From NCBI GenBank assembly GCA_964515945.1, contig CAZEWY010000123.1:1-10601 (forward strand): a stretch of 10,601 nt of DNA, written 5' to 3'. This document shows, in pieces, positions 7,329 through 10,601 of this stretch (position 1 is the first letter of the stretch; each line of letters starts with the position of its first letter). The translations under genes were made by a program, and so were the position numbers. This DNA is from CAYQQJ01 sp964515945 (GTDB lineage: Bacteria; Pseudomonadota; Gammaproteobacteria; Pseudomonadales; Cellvibrionaceae). Under the pieces are notes generated by a model, which was given only the letters and a program-made list of their open reading frames with translations, made no database searches and was not told the DNA's origin.

Positions 7329-8297
7329 TTAGGCAGCGGTGGCTTTTCGCCTGTGCCTCGAGTATTTAACAGAGTAGTCTTTCTCAAATTGAGTGGCGTT
7401 CTGAAGCCATGACTTCTCATCCAGATTAAGCCGAATCAGGATGGGTGGTAGCTGACGGGATATCGCGCCTCGTTTGTCTGGTCTCATAGCGCGGCCTGTG
7501 TAATCGACGAGTTCAAGATAGTCGACGAGCGAGAAAAGAATTCCATTTTGCTCTTTACTGGTAACCGCGCCTTCAAATTGCGCCAAGGGTTTGATTGGCA
7601 GTTCGAATTGTATCAGCGCCTGTAGCTCGGTTTGTTCGTGCACCGCTTGTGCGAGATTGAACGTGGGATTGATACGTTCCTTGATGCTTGTATGGTCGGA
7701 CTTTTCCGGAGTAGTCGCCATATTGGCTCTGATGGGGTTGAGATCTACATAGGTCATGCACGACAGCAGCGCTTCTTCCGTCAACAAAGCCTGTGATTTA
7801 TACCTGCTCTCCCAGAAGTGACCGGTGCAGCCATCTTCCTTATTCGCCTGGCGTGCAATGGGTTCATTCAAGCACTTCATAAACCAACTTAGACTCGCCA
7901 GCCGTTTTCTGAACGCGACGATGCAGTCGTTGACCACCCGAAGTTCGGCGGGATGAAGCGAATCGCCGGCTTGCCATTTCTGTACCAGTAGGGGACCTTT
8001 GAAAAGACTTGTCCAGCGAGCCACCACTTCTTCAGCGGTCAGCTCGTCTATTTCGTTTGGACAAAGCTTGGTAACCAAATGGATATGGTTGGACATTACT
8101 GCGTAGGCACAAATGTCGATAGCAAAGATTGATGACAGGATGCGAATGCGATTTTCGATCCACTGTCGTCGGTGTTCGTAATTGATCCCGCTTGCTCTGT
8201 CATAGCCGCAGAGATAGGTGCGACGAACGCAGCGTGAGACGATATGGTAATAGGGCGTATCTTCAATGGAAACTTGTTCTTTGCGGGGGCGTGTCAT
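7329..8297 (-). CDS. REP-associated tyrosine transposase (RAYT/Y1_Tnp, IS200-like fold)
   Basis: This 322-codon protein belongs to the HUH single-strand transposase/RAYT group. The N-terminus (DTPYYHIVSRCVRRTYLCG, residues 13-31) is typical of the long (about 320-330 residue) branch. The metal-binding HUH pair is His71-Ile-His73 in MSNHIHLV. The region with the expected nucleophile is YVDLNPIRA (Tyr183), after GHFWESRYKSQALL (159-172). DYLELVDYTGRAMRPDKRGAI and PPILIRL in the C-terminal third are also family blocks. The tail after FEKDY (about residue 304 on) is basic (KYSRHRRKATAA) and does not resemble the ending I remember, so the 3' end may be rearranged. ATG 8297 has AAGGA about seven bases upstream. 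The gene is convergent to rmlB. RAYTs are often domesticated and act on REP palindromes; which applies here is unknown. Confidence 0.9.
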   Translation of the reverse strand: MTRPRKEQVSIEDTPYYHIVSRCVRRTYLCGYDRASGINYEHRRQWIENRIRILSSIFAIDICAYAVMSNHIHLVTKLCPNEIDELTAEEVVARWTSLFKGPLLVQKWQAGDSLHPAELRVVNDCIVAFRKRLASLSWFMKCLNEPIARQANKEDGCTGHFWESRYKSQALLTEEALLSCMTYVDLNPIRANMATTPEKSDHTSIKERINPTFNLAQAVHEQTELQALIQFELPIKPLAQFEGAVTSKEQNGILFSLVDYLELVDYTGRAMRPDKRGAISRQLPPILIRLNLDEKSWLQNATQFEKDYSVKYSRHRRKATAA

Positions 8298-8328
8298 CGA
8301 AAATTCCTTTTTGCGACATGGTTTTTAT

Positions 8329-8357
8329 ACTCTAACGCTAGCGTATGACATGGTCAA
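8329..8357 (-). promoter_or_regulatory. Candidate transposase promoter with a palindrome in its spacer
   Basis: Read on the minus strand, TTGACC (8357-8352) and TAGAGT (8334-8329) are separated by exactly 17 bases and lie 32 bases upstream of the ATG. The spacer contains the perfect 10-bp palindrome ACGCTAGCGT (8335-8344) directly beside the -10. A GACATGGT direct repeat (8315-8322 and 8347-8354) brackets the -10 and palindrome. The arrangement resembles an operator. The -35 is good and the -10 is moderate (4/6). Confidence 0.4.
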
Positions 8358-8479
8358 CAAAAGAAGGGGAAGGGGGCAAGACGCCAAAGGACAAACGGGG
8401 TCAGGTCTTTACTCCATCTAAAACTTTCGGTTAACGCGCGAAGCGGCGCCGCGAAAATATAAGCAAAGGAGGAAGGCGA

Positions 8480-8501
8480 AAAGGCAGCCGAAGCTGCCTT
8501 T
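8480..8501 (-). terminator. Intrinsic terminator of the hicAB operon
   Basis: On the minus strand, AAAGGCAGC and GCTGCCTTT form a 9-bp perfect stem closed by a TTCG tetraloop, and the transcript continues UUUUCGCC. It starts 20 bases after the hicB stop codon. The stem also folds on the + strand with a CGAA loop followed by TTTAAT, so it may work in both directions. Confidence 0.85.
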
Positions 8502-8521
8502 AATATGGGGCTGACATAAGC

Positions 8522-8872
8522 TTAAGACGCCCCCAGCCGTTCCAGCTCATGGTCTATGGCCTGGCTTACGAAGTCATTCAGTGACTTAATGTTGTGGCGC
8601 TTTGCGGCTACCGCTGCGCGCTGGTGGCGAACCGCCCCTAGCCGAACATTGAATGACCCTTTGAAGGGCTTCTCTGGCGCGACTCCCTGCTCAGCACAAG
8701 TCTCCAGGTAGTCATCAACGGCATCCCCAAAGGCCTGCTGGAGTTCACGTACAGTTTGCCCTTCATAGCTCACCAAGGCCTTGATGAACAGCACTTGGCC
8801 GAAGAGACAATCGTCCTCAGGGCTGGCCTCGACAGAACCAAAATAGCCTTTGTGCTTAAGAACGGTGGACAT
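8522..8872 (-). CDS. hicB: HicB family antitoxin
   Basis: This is the antitoxin of a type II toxin-antitoxin pair: it binds and neutralises HicA and represses the operon. The 116 codons show the usual two parts. An N-terminal HicB-like partial RNase H fold includes YFGSVEASPEDDCLFGQV (10-27) and the helix TVRELQQAFGDAVDDYLETC (40-59). A C-terminal ribbon-helix-helix DNA-binding domain starts at GSFNVRLG (about 72) and runs through SLNDFVSQAIDHEL. ATG 8872 shares one base with the hicA stop (TAATG). A strong Shine-Dalgarno, AAGGAGG, lies inside the hicA 3' end, nine bases before the ATG. The toxin-first order is typical of hicAB. The 30-bp palindrome upstream of hicA is the likely target of the ribbon-helix-helix domain. 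Confidence 0.93.
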   Translation of the reverse strand: MSTVLKHKGYFGSVEASPEDDCLFGQVLFIKALVSYEGQTVRELQQAFGDAVDDYLETCAEQGVAPEKPFKGSFNVRLGAVRHQRAAVAAKRHNIKSLNDFVSQAIDHELERLGAS

Positions 8873-9120
8873 TAGATCAAACCTCCTTCACTCAGAGTTT
8901 GAATAATCTGCTTTCGAATATAGCTTTTAAGCTCATTGCCAGGGTGTGGCCGGTGCAAGCTGATAAGCTGCTCCGGATCACCGTTACTAAATTTTACGCG
9001 GGAACCGCTACCTTCAAGCTGCATGTAGCCCAGGCTGGTGAGCAGGGTGACCAGCTCGCTCCAGGTAAAGGCGGCGTCCTTGTTCTTGAGCTTTGCTTTC
9101 AGCTTGTCACTTTTGCTCAT
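8872..9120 (-). CDS. hicA: HicA family toxin (putative mRNA interferase)
   Basis: An 82-codon small basic protein with the HicA double-stranded-RNA-binding-like fold. Family features are WSELVTLLTSLGY (20-32), the GSGSRVKF turn (37-44), LHRPHPGNELKSY (55-67) and the final helix IRKQIIQTL. HicA toxins cut mRNA on the ribosome or free and are blocked by HicB. In well-studied HicA proteins the catalytic His follows a GS turn; here the matching position is Arg41, while His56 and His59 lie in HRPHP. I recall other HicA-annotated proteins with GSGSR plus HRPHP, so this is probably an active subfamily rather than a decayed copy. ATG 9120 has only a weak ribosome binding site (GGG about nine bases upstream). 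The gene overlaps hicB by one base. Confidence 0.92.
   Translation of the reverse strand: MSKSDKLKAKLKNKDAAFTWSELVTLLTSLGYMQLEGSGSRVKFSNGDPEQLISLHRPHPGNELKSYIRKQIIQTLSEGGLI
8882..8888 (-). promoter_or_regulatory. Strong Shine-Dalgarno for hicB
   Basis: AAGGAGG on the minus strand, inside the last codons of hicA, nine bases before the hicB ATG. It is a full match to the anti-SD core and contrasts with the weak site of hicA. This would favour antitoxin excess and fixes the hicB start. Confidence 0.75.
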
Positions 9121-9155
9121 GGCAATTACCCGGTGAATCCTTATGGTTCACTGCA

Positions 9156-9184
9156 AATTTAGCAGCCTTACAACCAATATGCAA
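9156..9184 (-). promoter_or_regulatory. Candidate hicAB promoter
   Basis: On the minus strand, TTGCAT (9184-9179) and TAAATT (9161-9156) are 17 bases apart. The predicted transcript start, near 9149, leaves a leader of about 29 bases before the hicA ATG. The -35 hexamer lies inside the palindrome at 9175-9204, so a bound repressor would block polymerase. Confidence 0.45.
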
Positions 9185-9204
9185 CTATATTTAGTTGCAT
9201 ATTG
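9175..9204. promoter_or_regulatory. 30-bp perfect palindromic operator upstream of hicA
   Basis: Two 13-base arms, CAATATGCAACTA and TAGTTGCATATTG, are perfectly inverted around a 4-base spacer (TATT). The palindrome lies 54 bases upstream of the hicA start and covers the candidate -35. Ribbon-helix-helix antitoxins bind such two-fold symmetric sites, so this is most likely the HicB autoregulatory operator. No T-run follows on either side, so it does not look like a terminator. Confidence 0.75.
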
Positions 9205-9404
9205 TCTGGTTGCCACCAGGAGCTACACATGGTTCTCATGATCATTTTTATTCTTGCAGGGTGAGTTTGAGTTTAGCCCTAGCACTTTTCGGCGGCCCTT
9301 TAGTTGCTCAAGTAACTTATTTCATGGTGCAAACATGTGCAAAACATATAAGTTGCGTTTGGTTCGACAGGCTACATTTCAGTTGCTTCTTTCGATTTAG
9401 CAGC
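9205..9404. other. Spacer between hicAB control region and dusC 3' end
   Basis: No established gene. It contains a well-placed Shine-Dalgarno (AGGAG, 9218-9222) six bases before ATG 9229, which opens an 11-codon hydrophobic peptide (MVLMIIFILAG, stop 9262-9264). A further hydrophobic stretch follows in another frame. AGTTGC, the core of the hicAB operator arm, recurs at 9302, 9351 and 9381. CAAACATGTG (9330-9339) is inverted at 9406-9415. No clear dusC terminator is seen. Confidence 0.35.
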
Positions 9405-10403
9405 TCACATGTTTGTGGTTGGCCCATCCATAATAGCGGCTGAGCAATTCTTCATCGCCAATTGCCGCATGAAAACCGCTTCAAAACCCTCAGCCGTACG
9501 CTCCCGTTTGATCTGCTCAAAAAGATCCCGGGCTTGAGGGTAATTGCGGCGCAGGTAGACCAGCCACTGTTTGACGCGATTGCCGAGGTGCTTTTTGGGA
9601 TAGATATCCGCTGTGGCGTGGTAGAAGATCCGCAGTAGCTCCAGGCAGTCGCTCCAGTCCATCAACCTGTACTCCTCCCCCCGCGCATGGGCTTTGATCG
9701 CTTGGGCAAGATCTGGCTGTGCCAGCAGGCCGCGCCCCAGCATAACGCTATCGCAGCCGGATTCTTCGCGGCAGCGGACATAATCCCCAACGCTCCAGAT
9801 CTCGCCATTGGCGACCAGTGGCAGATCCACGGCGGCTTTGATTTCTCCGATATGGTGCCAGTAGGCCGGCGGTCTATAGCCGTCGGCTTTGGAGCGTGCG
9901 TGGACCACCAGTTCGTTTGCGCCGGCTGCGGCTATGGCCTGGGCATTGGCGAGATAGGGTTCGCGATCATTGTATCCGAGGCGGATTTTGGCGGTCACCG
10001 GAATATGCGCCGGTACGGCCTTGCGCACGGCGCTGACGATCTCGTAGAGCAGGTCCGGCTCATTCAGAAGGCAGGCGCCGCCCCGGTTCTTGTTGACAGT
10101 CTTGGCGGGGCAGCCGAAATTGAGATCGATGCCGGGGGCGCCCAATTGTGCGGCCCGCAGCGCATTCTGAGCCAGTGCCTCGGGGTCGCTGCCCAGCAGT
10201 TGCAGCTTGATGGGGCAGGGCAGAAAGGTTTCAGGTGTTCCCAGGAGTTCGGGGCAGTAGCGGTAGAAGACCTTCGGCGGCAAGCGGTGGTTGTTGACGC
10301 GCACGAACTCTGTAACGCAGATATCGACACCGCCCGGCGCGCAGAGCAGACGGCGTAAATGATGATCAATAACGCCTTCCATGGGGGCGAGATATAGCTG
10401 CAT
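9405..10403 (-). CDS. dusC: tRNA-dihydrouridine(16) synthase
   Basis: This flavoenzyme reduces uridine to dihydrouridine at position 16 of the tRNA D-loop, using FMN and NADPH, in the cytoplasm. The 332 codons are slightly longer than E. coli DusC (about 315). The N-terminus LAPMEGV (residues 5-11) is the FMN-binding start of the TIM barrel. CVTEFVRVNNHRLPPKVFYRYCPEL is characteristic of the DusC branch. The catalytic Cys is Cys98 in NFGCP, the same number as in E. coli, followed by KTVNKNRGGA. ELVVHAR, VANGEIW and VMLGRG are the phosphate/FMN-binding blocks, and VKQWLVYLRRNYP lies in the C-terminal helical tRNA-binding domain. ATG 10403 fits the family start but has no clear Shine-Dalgarno. 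High GC suggests core chromosome, and the gene probably marks the edge of the accessory region. Confidence 0.96.
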   Translation of the reverse strand: MQLYLAPMEGVIDHHLRRLLCAPGGVDICVTEFVRVNNHRLPPKVFYRYCPELLGTPETFLPCPIKLQLLGSDPEALAQNALRAAQLGAPGIDLNFGCPAKTVNKNRGGACLLNEPDLLYEIVSAVRKAVPAHIPVTAKIRLGYNDREPYLANAQAIAAAGANELVVHARSKADGYRPPAYWHHIGEIKAAVDLPLVANGEIWSVGDYVRCREESGCDSVMLGRGLLAQPDLAQAIKAHARGEEYRLMDWSDCLELLRIFYHATADIYPKKHLGNRVKQWLVYLRRNYPQARDLFEQIKRERTAEGFEAVFMRQLAMKNCSAAIMDGPTTNM

Positions 10404-10438
10404 TAAGGGGTGCCTGGGTCGGTGTCAAGTTGGCGTTA

Positions 10439-10460
10439 GCCATCGGGTTTTCCCGGTGGC
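10439..10460. other. GC-rich hairpin upstream of dusC
   Basis: GCCATCGGG (10439-10447) and CCCGGTGGC (10452-10460) form a 9-bp stem with a TTTT loop. As RNA the + strand pairs fully (one G-U); the minus strand has one C/A mismatch. No T-run follows on either strand. It starts 36 bases upstream of the dusC ATG, in the likely leader, and is a possible REP-like palindrome or leader structure. Confidence 0.35.
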
Positions 10461-10601
10461 AAAAGGTTGGGGCGATCTTTTACCACTGGATGGTCTTGAT
10501 GTCGCGGGATTCTATACCTAAGTGTTTTCCCTCAATAGACTTGACCCCTAACAGGCTGTTGAAATTCCCCTGCATGGGTACCGGCTTTGGTAAAATAGCG
10601 G

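Larger units (their letters stand above)
7130..8416 (-). mobile_element. Probable single-gene RAYT-like element; edges approximate
   Basis: The minus-strand transposase gene is bordered by GGGACAGGCAC (7139-7149) on its 3' side and by GGGGTCAGGTCTTTACTCC (8397-8415) on its 5' side. I recall such strings flanking transposase genes of this family in gammaproteobacteria. No target-site duplication or classical terminal inverted repeat is visible, as expected for HUH single-strand transposases. The exact ends cannot be fixed from one copy. Confidence 0.35.

Noticed and set aside
7122..7412. 96-codon open frame on the + strand overlapping the transposase 3' end
   Set aside because: It runs antisense to the transposase end and through repeat-like DNA, shows no family resemblance, and its start lacks supporting context.
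8443..8452. GCGGCGCCGC palindrome between transposase and hicB
   Set aside because: It is perfect but only 10 bp, is not linked to a promoter or start, and short GC palindromes are frequent by chance.
8899..9162. 87-codon + strand frame opposite hicA
   Set aside because: It is antisense to hicA and crosses its leader; no domain or ribosome binding site supports it.
9687..10358. 223-codon + strand frame antisense to dusC
   Set aside because: Long antisense frames are common opposite GC-rich genes; dusC has all family motifs and this frame has none.
10400..10428. Perfect TTGACA on the minus strand upstream of dusC as a -35 box
   Set aside because: At 17-base spacing the -10 would be TAATGC, overlapping the start codon and matching the consensus at only two positions.

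Overview
The window looks like the end of a surface-polysaccharide (O-antigen or capsule type) gene cluster in a gammaproteobacterium, running into an accessory stretch and then a core housekeeping gene. The gammaproteobacterial call rests on three things. There is a DusC-type tRNA-dihydrouridine synthase that matches the E. coli protein closely in motif order and catalytic-residue number. There is a REP-associated-type (RAYT-like) transposase of the kind common in marine gammaproteobacteria. The rml genes are also of proteobacterial type. I cannot name the genus with confidence.

Positions 1-7011 are all on the + strand. They hold the 3' part of a GT4 glycosyltransferase, an NDP-sugar epimerase with a Cys-rich insertion (best guess dTDP-L-rhamnose 4-epimerase), a complete PglA-like GT4 glycosyltransferase, and a full dTDP-L-rhamnose pathway in the order rmlA-rmlC-rmlD-rmlB. 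RmlA activates glucose-1-phosphate to dTDP-glucose, RmlB dehydrates it, RmlC epimerises it and RmlD reduces it to dTDP-L-rhamnose. If the upstream epimerase is assigned correctly, part of that pool becomes dTDP-6-deoxy-L-talose. The two glycosyltransferases would add sugars to a lipid-linked repeat unit. rmlA/C, rmlC/D and rmlD/B touch, overlap or nearly so, which suggests translational coupling.

Positions 7012-8520 carry a possible weak terminator and a minus-strand RAYT-like transposase with its own promoter region, bordered by short sequence motifs typical of such elements.

Positions 8480-9210 are a compact minus-strand hicA-hicB toxin-antitoxin operon. It has a 30-bp palindromic operator over its promoter, a strong Shine-Dalgarno for the antitoxin only, and a textbook UUCG-loop terminator.

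Positions 9405-10403 are dusC on the minus strand. It is visibly more GC-rich than the glycosyltransferase genes (41/60 G+C in 10141-10200 against 19/60 in 481-540), consistent with a horizontally acquired sugar cluster beside core chromosome. The last 198 bases hold a hairpin in the dusC leader and a short open frame running off the right edge. No tRNA, rRNA or CRISPR was seen.
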